This document shows, one piece after another, positions 32,392 through 39,452 of a stretch of DNA of 40,714 nucleotides. Position numbers and translations under genes: made by a program. The stretch lies in IMG/VR virus record IMGVR_UViG_3300048588_000134, positions 1 to 40,714 of that record, one strand, 5' to 3'. The notes under the pieces are model-generated. The model made no database searches. It saw nothing but the letters and a program-made list of their open reading frames with translations, and had not been told where the DNA came from. How positions within the stretch are numbered: the first letter of the stretch is position 1; each line of letters opens with the position of its first letter. This DNA is from a virus.

Positions 32392-32400
32392 ATTATAGCA
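32392..32400 (-). promoter_or_regulatory. Leftward extended -10 promoter (TGCTATAAT)
   Basis: The minus strand has TTTTGAAAATG directly before TGCTATAAT, close to the upstream sequence of the portal promoter. The start codon of the 90-residue gene follows seven bases after TATAAT. Confidence 0.6.
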
Positions 32401-32405
32401 CATTT

Positions 32406-32813
32406 TCAAAATAAAAGCACTCTAACTCCTTTTCTACTGTTACAGGATCCACAAAGTGGTTGTATGTTTTCTATATTGTTACTCCCCCCTTTACATACTG
32501 GTACAATATGATCAATAGTGAGCTTAATCTCCGGCTCTTTTCTATGGCAACTAGGACAAGTCAAATTATATTGTATTTTCAAAGTTTCCCATTCCCCTAT
32601 TGTGAAAGAACCACCTACCTGTACCTTTCTGGCTCGTCTAATCTGGCTGTGTATTGCTCTGTATATTTTAGTTTGAGATAATCCGTGTGTCTTGCCTTGC
32701 CCCTTGTGAGACTCACTTTGTTTCTTAATTACCCAAGGTGGATGTTTCCTCCCTTTATTTGCCTTGCCGTAGTTATTACCTATATTTATTTTGTGGCCTT
32801 TTTGAAACGGCAT
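32406..32813 (-). CDS. HNH endonuclease
   Basis: The N-terminal half of this 135-residue protein is basic, with a NUMOD-like flavour ([20 protein letters not shown]). The C-terminal HNH domain is complete: [20 protein letters not shown], then [21 protein letters not shown], with two CxxC pairs and the DH, N and H positions. HNH proteins beside terminase genes can assist DNA packaging; the basic N-terminus and free-standing form also fit a homing endonuclease. Context cannot separate these. Confidence 0.85.
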   Translation of the reverse strand: MPFQKGHKINIGNNYGKANKGRKHPPWVIKKQSESHKGQGKTHGLSQTKIYRAIHSQIRRARKVQVGGSFTIGEWETLKIQYNLTCPSCHRKEPEIKLTIDHIVPVCKGGSNNIENIQPLCGSCNSRKGVRVLLF

Positions 32814-32814
32814 A

Positions 32815-34317
32815 TTAATTATATGGATCTAATTCGATTGGTTGGTTTGGAACTGGACGAGTATAAGGAACAAAACTGATCTCGTTAAAAAGCGCTCTAC
32901 CTAAATTTTCAATTTGGTGATCATCTTTGTCGACGGGTTTCTCTTTGGCGTTATGATTATCAGCCCCAACACCTGTATATTCTTGCCAGCGATAGTGTTC
33001 AAACTCAAATATGGTTCTCTTACAGGTACTAAAAACGTACACCTCCGGCGCTTTCATCATATATCCCTTGATTTCAACATAGGAAAGGGCTGTTTCAATG
33101 CGCCGATCGGCCAAAGCTCTTGATTTTGTGGCCTCTTGATAGCTTAAACCTTGATCGGCAAGCCTACTAGCAAGACTTTTACCATCCCTATCGTGCTGAT
33201 TTTGGATAAAGGCTGACGGATCGGCCATTCTCCTAATAATCCGGTACTGGCTAGCTTTGTTTTTAATCTTACCAGCCAAGTCCTCATCACTTGCGACCTT
33301 AATAAACAGTTCATCGCAAACATATTTTGTCCCGTTCTTGTCCACTGCTACCCACATAACGGCATCTGGATTTCTAGGGTGTGGATCTAGGAATTCATAT
33401 ACTGAAAAATTACGATTATCAATGTTGAAAGGCTCGATAACGTGTACTTTTGGCGAGAAAGACTTGAATACCAAGCCAACAAGGTGCTGGAATTTACCAT
33501 AAATACGGGCCTGCTTTTCATCTTCCGAATACTCGGCAATCATATTTTCAATATCTTGGTGCCTTAAGTGTCCTCTAACGCCGTGTTCACGACAAGCGGA
33601 CTCAATATCCGCCTCGATATAAGCAACCTTTCTTTGAAATTTAGTCATCGCCCCATTCTCTTGGGACTTGATCTCTACCTCATAATTACCCTTAGCAAAG
33701 GAGTCGTACATATACGCTGATCCAGCCAATGGAGTAGCACCAATGAAGATAATACCTCCACGTCTTAAACGAGACACACAAGCCTTGAAAATAGCCTCTG
33801 GTGGTGGCTCATCAAACCAAATCCAGCCCAAGGTGATAGACTCAAATTCTTTTATGTCCTGCTCATAGGTCATAATGTCAAAGCTCCAGCCGGTATCTGT
33901 TTGCCATTGGCTTTCAAATTTCTTATTACCCTTTCTCGTAACATATCTACCAGCAGGGAACCAGTCTTTAAGCTCTGGAATAATGTTTTTCTCCACGTTT
34001 GTCGGGGATGAAACAATACGTCCTCGTTTTAAATAGGGAAAGTCTTTGAATAGCTTACCTTGAAAATAGGGGTTATCATCCGTTGGCCAAAATTGATGCG
34101 CTAGTACGTTTGTACACGTCGCTGTTTTACCCACACCGTTGGCGGCAGAATACAAGACAATAAAGTTCTCACCACTAGCATAGGCATTAATAAACTCCTC
34201 ACCTTTTCCAGATGGCTCGTAATACCTATATTTTTCTTGGGCCAAGCGTCTAGCCTCCTCCTCCTTAGCTATTCGTAGTTCTTCAAGAAGTTCTGTTTGA
34301 TTTACCTTTTTTGCCAT
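32815..34317 (-). CDS. terL: Terminase large subunit
   Basis: A 500-residue protein with an ATPase domain: Walker [10 protein letters not shown] (57-65), Walker B WIWFDEPP (about 165-172) and coupling motif IGATPL (about 192-197). The C-terminal RNase H-like nuclease carries acidic positions in [22 protein letters not shown] and [13 protein letters not shown]. It packages and cuts phage DNA into proheads through the portal. The HNH gene follows immediately and a 120-residue gene overlaps its start by 35 bases. This confirms that packaging does not depend on the separate FtsK-type motor. Confidence 0.9.
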   Translation of the reverse strand: MAKKVNQTELLEELRIAKEEEARRLAQEKYRYYEPSGKGEEFINAYASGENFIVLYSAANGVGKTATCTNVLAHQFWPTDDNPYFQGKLFKDFPYLKRGRIVSSPTNVEKNIIPELKDWFPAGRYVTRKGNKKFESQWQTDTGWSFDIMTYEQDIKEFESITLGWIWFDEPPPEAIFKACVSRLRRGGIIFIGATPLAGSAYMYDSFAKGNYEVEIKSQENGAMTKFQRKVAYIEADIESACREHGVRGHLRHQDIENMIAEYSEDEKQARIYGKFQHLVGLVFKSFSPKVHVIEPFNIDNRNFSVYEFLDPHPRNPDAVMWVAVDKNGTKYVCDELFIKVASDEDLAGKIKNKASQYRIIRRMADPSAFIQNQHDRDGKSLASRLADQGLSYQEATKSRALADRRIETALSYVEIKGYMMKAPEVYVFSTCKRTIFEFEHYRWQEYTGVGADNHNAKEKPVDKDDHQIENLGRALFNEISFVPYTRPVPNQPIELDPYN

Positions 34318-34645
34318 TACGTTTTTGTATAATGTTTGTCGCCTCCATTAAGACATCAGTGACTTCATCCTCCTTTTCTTTCTCCTTAGATTTTAAATAT
34401 GACTCTAGTTCTCCACTTGCCTCCTCAATAGCATACTTCATAGCGTCAAGAATATTCTGCCAACCAACCATATAGTCCAATGTTCTGCCAGCAAAAATCC
34501 ATTTCTTAGCTACCCAGTATGTGGCACTACACTCCGGTCCACCACCACCCTCAACTAAAGAAATATCCTTTGCGTCGTAGTCGATCTTTACAGTAATATT
34601 CACCCCCATATACTCGTAAGTCTTAATCTCAATGTGTTTAATCAT
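34283..34645 (-). CDS. Unknown protein preceding terL
   Basis: A 120-residue protein with a beta-rich N-terminal part (IKTYEYMGVNITVKIDYDAK) and SATYWVAKKWIFAGRTLDYM, followed by a helical, charged C-terminus (LKSKEKEKEDEVTDVLMEAT). No domain was recognised. It overlaps the terminase start by 35 bases, so it is translationally tied to packaging genes. Confidence 0.55.
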   Translation of the reverse strand: MIKHIEIKTYEYMGVNITVKIDYDAKDISLVEGGGGPECSATYWVAKKWIFAGRTLDYMVGWQNILDAMKYAIEEASGELESYLKSKEKEKEDEVTDVLMEATNIIQKRNGKKGKSNRTS

Positions 34646-34724
34646 ATTTTGAATTAATTACTAAAATGATAATAAAAATAAAGAAAATCATAAAAGCCCC
34701 AACACCCAGAATATTCTCTTTCAT
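34638..34724 (-). CDS. 28-residue single-span membrane peptide
   Basis: A tiny ORF whose ATG overlaps the deformylase stop as ATGA, a classic coupling arrangement, and whose end overlaps the following gene. Residues about 7-23 are strongly hydrophobic (VGAFMIFFIFIIILVIN). The exact overlaps argue that it is real; its function is unknown. Confidence 0.45.
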   Translation of the reverse strand: MKENILGVGAFMIFFIFIIILVINSKYD

Positions 34725-35461
34725 CGTTTGTAGTGGATATTAATAGCTTTAGCGTGATCACACTCGTGTTGGAAAATGTGAGATTTCAAACCCTCGACCC
34801 ATTCTTTATGCGTCACCAAGATGCCAAAAATGCCCTTGGTTTGATATTTAACCTTAATTCGATAGAAACGCTTAGTAGTCTTACTTGTACGGTTAGGAAA
34901 GCTCATACAAGCGTCTGGGACGTCAATCATATTCGATACTAGCTTTCGTTCGTGTACAATCTTGGACCCGACCTTGCCATCTATCTTGGTAAGCTCTCTC
35001 TTTGGTACATTGGCCTCAATCTTTTCTGGTGCCTCTAATATCTCGGCATTAAAGATTGCTTGCTTAGGAAACCAGAAGTTTTTATTGTTTTGTTTTCTCG
35101 TCTGTTTGATCTTCAAAGAATTAACCAGCTCTTTGGCCACCACGAACAAACGGCTTGGATCATCACAAATCTGACAATGTGAGATAGCATAAGCGGTAAC
35201 ATAGGGCTTTTCAAAGTGTCCGTTGTTGTTATTTAACCAGTTTATGATGCGATCAGCCTCTTTTATCACTGGATCAAACCATTTTACAGGCCTAGAAACG
35301 GCGTATATGCCCTTTCCCGACTTGTGGTCGTGCTTGGTATTGATAGAAAAGTCCTTATTTGAACCGGGAATATAAATTGGGGACATCCCAGCATTTAAAG
35401 TATTCTCGATAACTTGATTGCGTAAAGTATCTATTGCTTTTTGTTTTGACGATATATCCAT
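34721..35461 (-). CDS. Peptide-deformylase-like enzyme, active site retained
   Basis: This 246-residue protein carries all three deformylase motifs in order. AISHCQI (Q97) aligns with the GLAAPQ motif, DACMSFP (C185) with EGCLS, and HECDH (232-236) is the metal-binding helix. C185, H232 and H236 would bind the metal and E233 would be catalytic. About 85 N-terminal residues and insertions around 115-135 exceed the usual 170-residue enzyme. Deformylases remove the N-formyl group from nascent proteins; viral versions are known in marine phages. Here it sits between terminase genes and is translationally coupled to a membrane peptide, which suggests maturation of late proteins. Substrate specificity is unproven. 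Confidence 0.75.
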   Translation of the reverse strand: MDISSKQKAIDTLRNQVIENTLNAGMSPIYIPGSNKDFSINTKHDHKSGKGIYAVSRPVKWFDPVIKEADRIINWLNNNNGHFEKPYVTAYAISHCQICDDPSRLFVVAKELVNSLKIKQTRKQNNKNFWFPKQAIFNAEILEAPEKIEANVPKRELTKIDGKVGSKIVHERKLVSNMIDVPDACMSFPNRTSKTTKRFYRIKVKYQTKGIFGILVTHKEWVEGLKSHIFQHECDHAKAINIHYKR

Positions 35462-35468
35462 ATGGCGA

Positions 35469-35636
35469 TTATTTATTTAAAACTCCTAATAAGCTCAAGC
35501 GATAGGCTACCCATCGACGGAGTAGTGCTAACGGTTTGATTAAAAACTCGGCAATATCCCAGAGTAAGCCCTCTATGTCTATCAAAAATAGGAGAACGGA
35601 GTAAAGAATTTTTATTTTGATTTGTTTATTTTCCAT
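35469..35636 (-). CDS. 55-residue membrane-associated protein
   Basis: The product has a hydrophobic segment (LYSVLLFLIDIEGLLWDIA) followed by an amphipathic, arginine-containing helix (LLRRWVAYRLSLLG). It overlaps the 39-residue membrane ORF upstream and ends just before the deformylase gene. It may be a small inner-membrane or holin-like accessory protein. Confidence 0.5.
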   Translation of the reverse strand: MENKQIKIKILYSVLLFLIDIEGLLWDIAEFLIKPLALLRRWVAYRLSLLGVLNK

Positions 35637-35731
35637 TTTGGCGATGGCTTTAAAATCTTTTTAATATTATATATCACATACAAGACCAGCGCAACTACAA
35701 GTATTAAAATGATTATTCCCGTGTTTGACAT
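35612..35731 (-). CDS. 39-residue single-span membrane protein
   Basis: This ORF begins one base after the small terminase stop. Residues 5-22 form a membrane segment (GIIILILVVALVLYVIYN), followed by a short basic tail (KKILKPSPKWKINKSK). Its tight packing on both sides supports it; the function is unknown. Confidence 0.5.
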   Translation of the reverse strand: MSNTGIIILILVVALVLYVIYNIKKILKPSPKWKINKSK

Positions 35732-35732
35732 T

Positions 35733-36386
35733 TTAGTCTGTTTTAGTGAATTTAGATTTAAGAGTACGAATATGATTAGCCAACTCTGCGTCTGTCATCG
35801 CTCTAATGCCGGTTTGCTCGACTTCAAATTTCTCTGGAGCCATCTTACCTCTTACTTTGTAGGCTAGTTCAGTGGCATCCTTTCTAATTCGGCCATCTGG
35901 CAACCAAAACCAAACGTGAACGCCAGCGATACCGTGAATAATCTTCTTTGGAATACAATTCACCGACTCCATAAGCTCGTAAATGTCTTTGTCCTTGATG
36001 TCGTGATTAAAAAGCATATAGTCTAGCTTTTTAAAATTCAAAAGTTCCTCGTGAGTCTGGGCCAATTTGTCATCACTCAAATGTATTTCCATCAATTGGT
36101 TCCAAGTCTTTCCAGATTTTATATGTCCGCTCTTGGCGTAGCTAGGTTTATATCCAGCATCTACCATAGCTTTCTCCATAGTATTTTTCCGATTTTTTCC
36201 GATATTTTTTGTTAGCTTATCCAACACCACTTTCTGTTTAATAGCCACTATTCCCAGTGTTTTCTTCTCTTTCTTAGGCTTTAATGGCTCCCCATCCTGT
36301 TCCTCGGCATCTCTCTTATCAAAAGACTCCGTTACTTTCCCCACCTTAGCCGGTTCTTGGACCTTTGGCGACTTAGCTTTACTCAT
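35733..36386 (-). CDS. terS: Terminase small subunit
   Basis: At 218 residues, a charged N-terminus is followed by KNTMEKAMVDAGYKPSYAKSG, the helix-turn-helix pattern of small terminases that recognise the packaging site, and a helical oligomerisation part. The C-terminal half contains VWFWLPDGRIRKDATELAYK. It is the first gene of the late block, with the large subunit a few genes downstream. ATG 36386 is chosen; a longer frame would run back through the promoter. TATAAT lies six bases before the start, so the message may be leaderless. Confidence 0.75.
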   Translation of the reverse strand: MSKAKSPKVQEPAKVGKVTESFDKRDAEEQDGEPLKPKKEKKTLGIVAIKQKVVLDKLTKNIGKNRKNTMEKAMVDAGYKPSYAKSGHIKSGKTWNQLMEIHLSDDKLAQTHEELLNFKKLDYMLFNHDIKDKDIYELMESVNCIPKKIIHGIAGVHVWFWLPDGRIRKDATELAYKVRGKMAPEKFEVEQTGIRAMTDAELANHIRTLKSKFTKTD

Positions 36387-36392
36387 ATGGAT

Positions 36393-36404
36393 ATTATAAT
36401 ACCA
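36393..36404 (-). promoter_or_regulatory. Late promoter before small terminase (overlapping TGGTATTAT and TATAAT)
   Basis: The minus strand reads TGGTATTATAAT, giving an extended -10 (TGGTATTAT) and an overlapping TATAAT that ends six bases before the start codon. It lies directly downstream of the early-block terminator, at the boundary between the two blocks. Confidence 0.55.
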
Positions 36405-36424
36405 CATAATTTAGATAAAACAAA

Positions 36425-36444
36425 AGCGACCTGTTAGGATCGCT
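36425..36444 (-). terminator. Intrinsic terminator ending the early block
   Basis: On the transcript AGCGA-t-CCT pairs with AGG-TCGCT around an AAC loop, followed by TTTGTTTTA. This is a clean hairpin-plus-U-tract terminator placed just after the last early gene and before the late promoter. Confidence 0.75.
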
Positions 36445-36461
36445 CGTGTTTCATACTAAAT

Positions 36462-36671
36462 TTATCTATCTATACCTAATTCTTCAAAATCATCGTAATC
36501 AATTCTACTTTCCAACTTTTCTATCATCTTGCCATTATAGTGAGGCAACCATTTTGGTTCTTTTTCGTAACCACAATGTGTACAACTACCTATTATGATG
36601 AACTCGTCGAGGCCATTAACCATAATACTATCAATCTTTGCAAATTTTTTACAGGTTTTACAAGTGATCAT
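36462..36671 (-). CDS. Small zinc-ribbon protein
   Basis: A 69-residue protein with CKTCKK at the N-terminus and CTHCG about 27 residues later, a two-knuckle zinc ribbon, followed by an acidic tail (SRIDYDDFEELGIDR). Such proteins often regulate transcription or bind nucleic acid. It is the last gene of the early block. Confidence 0.6.
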   Translation of the reverse strand: MITCKTCKKFAKIDSIMVNGLDEFIIIGSCTHCGYEKEPKWLPHYNGKMIEKLESRIDYDDFEELGIDR

Positions 36672-36884
36672 CTATTTTGGGTTGATTAGTTTTCCATTTA
36701 AATACACGACCTTTGGATCTGGAAACTCACTGGCGTATAATTTTAATATACCCTCTGGTTGTTCTTCATTTATCACTCCTTTCTCGAATAACTCCTTACC
36801 GTCTTGATCAAGATATTTGATCTCGTAATGACTCTTTTCCCTTTCTAAATAACCCTCTGGGTAGAAGTGTTTATCTTCTTTCAT
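36672..36884 (-). CDS. Small protein of unknown function
   Basis: A 70-residue, charged, beta-type protein (REKSHYEIKYLDQDGKELFE, then KVVYLNGKLINPK). No family was recognised. It stops at the base before the zinc-ribbon start, so the two genes are coupled. Confidence 0.5.
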   Translation of the reverse strand: MKEDKHFYPEGYLEREKSHYEIKYLDQDGKELFEKGVINEEQPEGILKLYASEFPDPKVVYLNGKLINPK

Positions 36885-36887
36885 TTT

Positions 36888-36971
36888 TTAAATGATTAAA
36901 TACTTTAACATTGAGACTATTGCGAGCCAGAAGAATATATTTAGGACAATTCTTGTGTATAGGTCTAGCAT
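36888..36971 (-). CDS. 27-residue membrane peptide (tentative)
   Basis: The ORF starts immediately after the 58-residue zinc protein and ends just before the 70-residue gene. Most of it is one hydrophobic segment (IVLNIFFWLAIVSMLKYLII). There is no ribosome site, so support is limited to packing and composition. Confidence 0.35.
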   Translation of the reverse strand: MLDLYTRIVLNIFFWLAIVSMLKYLII

Positions 36972-36972
36972 A

Positions 36973-37149
36973 TCATTTTTTCAATTCTTTTTTAAGACCG
37001 TGTTCCCCAAACTTTACCCCACAGTGACAGATGTAATAATTATCGCACTTAGGATTGTCACAAAAGTGTTGAGTTCGACCACTTAATTGTATATTAACCT
37101 CTATAAGTTTTCCTCCGCAATCTTTTCTTTTACAAATTTTGTTTTTCAT
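36973..37149 (-). CDS. Small Cys/His-rich zinc protein
   Basis: A 58-residue protein with seven cysteines and several histidines: CKRKDCGGK, then HFCDNPKCDNYYICHCGVKF. This fits two compact zinc sites. It is the most cysteine-rich member of a run of small metal-binding early proteins; such proteins commonly remodel host transcription, but that is inference. Confidence 0.6.
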   Translation of the reverse strand: MKNKICKRKDCGGKLIEVNIQLSGRTQHFCDNPKCDNYYICHCGVKFGEHGLKKELKK

Positions 37150-37152
37150 TTC

Positions 37153-37323
37153 TTACTCTGCTAATCTTAAATTCTCTCTAATATATCCATTGAGTATGCT
37201 CGGATCGGCCACCGGCATTGTACTAGTCTCAAAATATTCCCTTATGATCTGCTCAATCTCCTTTCGAGTCTCCTCTTTCACCCTATGCTTTATCTCTGCA
37301 ATTGCTTTTTCAATGTTTGACAT
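37153..37323 (-). CDS. Small helical protein
   Basis: This ORF encodes 56 residues, almost fully helical and charged (SNIEKAIAEIKHRVKEETRK, then IEQIIREYFE). The longer frame starting at 37437 overlaps the preceding gene and is not preferred. Function unknown. Confidence 0.5.
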   Translation of the reverse strand: MSNIEKAIAEIKHRVKEETRKEIEQIIREYFETSTMPVADPSILNGYIRENLRLAE

Positions 37324-37327
37324 AACT

Positions 37328-37519
37328 TTAATTATTAACTTGCGCTCGTTCTCTGGCCTCTGTTGCGGCCTCGGCACTTTTAACACTTGCATACTCATCC
37401 CCATACTGTATCCATTCATCTGGTGATAACTCCGCAAGCCAGTTCTCGAAAGCGTCTGGCATAGCGTCGTCTGTTCCGGTGTAGTCCTTTGCGTGTTGTT
37501 CTTTTAAAAATTCTTCCAT
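37328..37519 (-). CDS. Small acidic protein
   Basis: A 63-residue, acidic product (DDAMPDAFENWLAELSPDEW, then EYASVKSAEAATEARERAQ). No family was recognised. Small acidic early phage proteins often mimic DNA or bind host factors; nothing here shows that directly. Confidence 0.5.
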   Translation of the reverse strand: MEEFLKEQHAKDYTGTDDAMPDAFENWLAELSPDEWIQYGDEYASVKSAEAATEARERAQVNN

Positions 37520-37553
37520 ATTTTTAATTTAATCTTATTTAGTAAGGGAGTGA

Positions 37554-37862
37554 TTAGTTAGATAAAAAATCACTAAAATCCTTTGCGACTTGTTCATAAA
37601 CCATAGAGGGCGGTTCACTAAATTTTCCATTAGGATTTGCTTTTTTATAAGCATATTCAGCTATCCAACAACCTATTTCAAATTTAGATTTTGGCAAGGT
37701 GGTTATATTAGTTTCATCAATTACATCTTCTGGGCAACCAAGTAAAATGAACTTTGGTCTAGTATCTCCTAATAAACTCTCTGGTATTTTATCTCCAATA
37801 TAGAGTATTCTATCTAGCAATGATTGTTCTATTGTCTTTTTTGGTTTTTCAATTTTGCTCAT
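37554..37862 (-). CDS. Unknown early protein
   Basis: A 102-residue protein (LLDRILYIGDKIPESLLGDT, KFILLGCPEDVIDETNITTL, and a C-terminal EQVAKDFSDFLSN). No domain was assigned. It is in the early run between small genes with short spacings. Confidence 0.5.
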   Translation of the reverse strand: MSKIEKPKKTIEQSLLDRILYIGDKIPESLLGDTRPKFILLGCPEDVIDETNITTLPKSKFEIGCWIAEYAYKKANPNGKFSEPPSMVYEQVAKDFSDFLSN

Positions 37863-37863
37863 T

Positions 37864-37995
37864 TTATTTTCTGCAAGTTATATGATCTAGTGCTTTTAAA
37901 ATACAATCCATCCTACTTAAACATCGAACAACATACTTGGTCCCATTGACACTGTATACGCCGGTATAAGCAAACTTATCCTTGAAAATTAACAT
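37864..37995 (-). CDS. 43-residue early protein (tentative)
   Basis: A short ORF (KFAYTGVYSVNGTKYVVRCL, then MDCILKALDHITCRK) whose start overlaps the zinc-finger-like gene upstream by 20 bases and which ends just before the next gene. The tight fit supports it; the function is unknown. Confidence 0.45.
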   Translation of the reverse strand: MLIFKDKFAYTGVYSVNGTKYVVRCLSRMDCILKALDHITCRK

Positions 37996-38167
37996 TTTGT
38001 TGGTTTTGAGAACTACTATTTTGATTGTAATTCTCGTGTAATTTGTTAGTTTGTAAATTCGACTTTCTCTCCCATCTGGCCTTATTTGCTATATGGTGCA
38101 TCATAAATTCCTTGCTCACCATTTTTCCGCAAACTGGGCAAACCGCTAAAATTTCACTTGACTTCAT
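37976..38167 (-). CDS. Zinc-finger-like early protein
   Basis: A 63-residue protein with CPVCGKMVSKEFMMHHIANK, a C-x2-C...H-H arrangement like a single zinc finger, followed by a polar glutamine- and asparagine-rich tail. The start at 38167 follows the previous stop by four bases; an in-frame ATG at 38200 would overlap that gene. DNA or protein binding is plausible. Confidence 0.6.
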   Translation of the reverse strand: MKSSEILAVCPVCGKMVSKEFMMHHIANKARWERKSNLQTNKLHENYNQNSSSQNQQNVNFQG

Positions 38168-38171
38168 ACCC

Positions 38172-38396
38172 TTAAATAATATTTGACTCGACTGGGGCAT
38201 CGACCTTTATATTCCAGCGATCGCACATCTCCTTTTGCCATTTGGTGATAAAGAACCCTCGGCGATACTCTTGTGATTGCTCCTGCAATTTGTAACACTC
38301 TATCTGTTCCTCCTTATCTATTCCCTTGATAATTAATCCAAGGAAAAACCATAGGCCGAGCGCAATGACTAAAGCTAGAATTAATTTATTTAACAT
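38172..38396 (-). CDS. Small membrane protein
   Basis: At 74 residues, a hydrophobic N-terminal segment (LILALVIALGLWFFLGLIIK) is followed by a charged soluble part with two cysteines. It overlaps the upstream gene by 11 bases. A membrane-anchored early protein such as an exclusion factor is possible, but there is no direct evidence. Confidence 0.5.
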   Translation of the reverse strand: MLNKLILALVIALGLWFFLGLIIKGIDKEEQIECYKLQEQSQEYRRGFFITKWQKEMCDRWNIKVDAPVESNII

Positions 38397-38583
38397 CTTT
38401 TTCTTCGGTTATAAATTTCTTGCAATTATTAATTTTATCGACCAATACCCAAAAATCCGGTGCCATACCTGTATCACGACAGGTATCAGTATTTTCTAAC
38501 GCACTTAATGCACTTTGTATCGTTATAATTTCCCTTAAATTAAGACCAACGTGAGCTTCTATTTTTTCAATTTCTATTTTCAT
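38386..38583 (-). CDS. Small early protein of unknown function
   Basis: A 65-residue, helical protein (KIEAHVGLNLREIITIQSAL, then LVDKINNCKKFITEEKDVK). No family was recognised. It is the first gene after the internal promoter at 38614-38641, so it may be under the regulator that binds the shared operator word. Confidence 0.5.
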   Translation of the reverse strand: MKIEIEKIEAHVGLNLREIITIQSALSALENTDTCRDTGMAPDFWVLVDKINNCKKFITEEKDVK

Positions 38584-38613
38584 TTTTTTAATGAATTAGC
38601 TGATATACATACC

Positions 38614-38641
38614 ATTATAAACTACTGCTGGCAGTATGCAA
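38614..38641 (-). promoter_or_regulatory. Internal early promoter (TTGCAT-16-TATAAT) with operator in the spacer
   Basis: On the minus strand TTGCAT (38636-38641) and TATAAT (38614-38619) are 16 bases apart, and the spacer contains the near-palindrome found also at 3027-3038. It overlaps the end of the 71-residue gene and serves the gene starting at 38583. Confidence 0.55.
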
Positions 38642-38830
38642 GTCAGATTGTGGATAACTCAAATTTAAATATTCACAAATCATTTCTATGCTTGGTATAT
38701 ATACCTTTTCTGGCACTCCATTTAAACCGCCCATAATTACATAAGGCCCCAACTCATCACTTTTTATGTCGTTTAGTGTCCGTCCGCCGTGATGATTTAG
38801 CCACCTTGCTATCAATTCCATTTGATCCAT
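38615..38830 (-). CDS. Small early protein of unknown function
   Basis: A 71-residue protein (ELIARWLNHHGGRTLNDIKS, GPYVIMGGLNGVPEKVYIPS, ICEYLNLSYPQSD). No domain was recognised. Its 3' end carries the operator-like word and the DnaA-box word, so part of this coding sequence doubles as control DNA for the next gene. Confidence 0.5.
   Translation of the reverse strand: MDQMELIARWLNHHGGRTLNDIKSDELGPYVIMGGLNGVPEKVYIPSIEMICEYLNLSYPQSDLHTASSSL
38624..38662. promoter_or_regulatory. Second copy of the operator-like and DnaA-box words
   Basis: The near-palindrome lies at 38624-38635, and the complement of TTGAGTTATCCACA at 38649-38662 includes a consensus DnaA box (38649-38657). Both words are on the same strand as the promoter they flank, as at the first site, but in swapped order. 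Confidence 0.45.
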
Positions 38831-38836
38831 AATCTT

Positions 38837-39190
38837 TTAGTCTATTCCGAGGTGCCTCTCCTCGGATTTAGTAAATTTAGGCTGTCCCATTCTCGCTCTC
38901 CACACTTCTTCATTCAATTTTCTTTGTAGCGCCACTTCCAATTTTGTCGGTAAGAATTTCAAGAAGTCATTTTGGATCTTGGCCCTATGTCTTTTGACTG
39001 CGTCCTCTCTAGGCAAAGAAAATAAATCGTTTAAATAAACCCCAAACTCTCCGGATGATGTTGTCTTTATCTTTTCTGGATAGTATTTCTTCCAAATTTC
39101 GATTGTGAGCGTGATATCACTGTCTCTCGACTCTGGTATCGTTTTTAGTATTTCCTCGACCATAACGCTTAATTTACGCTTTGTAGCCAT
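38837..39190 (-). CDS. Phage early protein with S-D-x-L...R-x-RAKIQND pattern
   Basis: The 117-residue sequence (TIPESRDSDITLTIEIWKKY, LPREDAVKRHRAKIQNDF, LPTKLEVALQRK) follows a pattern I have seen in early phage proteins near replication genes, with a possible winged-helix or DNA-binding character. The function is not established. It lies two genes downstream of the replisome-organiser-like gene. Confidence 0.55.
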   Translation of the reverse strand: MATKRKLSVMVEEILKTIPESRDSDITLTIEIWKKYYPEKIKTTSSGEFGVYLNDLFSLPREDAVKRHRAKIQNDFLKFLPTKLEVALQRKLNEEVWRARMGQPKFTKSEERHLGID

Positions 39191-39194
39191 ATGT

Positions 39195-39452
39195 TTATTC
39201 TTTTATGAAGTCTTCGCCTTGCTCTGCTAGAATTTTACCAATTCCATAAATCTGCTCCTTGGTAAAACCGACTGATCCACCAGATATTAAATGCCCTTGG
39301 CAAGTTTCTGGAGTACAGTTTTTGGCCGCATCTTGATCAATCATAAGCAAGACACATTCGACCCCTAGTAATTTTCTAACTGCCTGCAAATCTTCTGCCG
39401 TCACTTCCCTTTGTTTTTTAATAAAAGGGCTTAAAATAGGTTTATTTTCCAT
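39195..39452 (-). CDS. Small early protein of unknown function
   Basis: An 85-residue protein (EVTAEDLQAVRKLLGVECVL, then TPETCQGHLISGGSVGFTKE, ending KILAEQGEDFIKE). No family was recognised. It overlaps the upstream gene by 11 bases, indicating coupled translation. Confidence 0.5.
   Translation of the reverse strand: MENKPILSPFIKKQREVTAEDLQAVRKLLGVECVLLMIDQDAAKNCTPETCQGHLISGGSVGFTKEQIYGIGKILAEQGEDFIKE

Noticed and set aside
35733-36407. Longer small-terminase start at 36407
   Set aside because: That start would include the promoter elements; the ATG at 36386 matches the spacing seen at other promoters.
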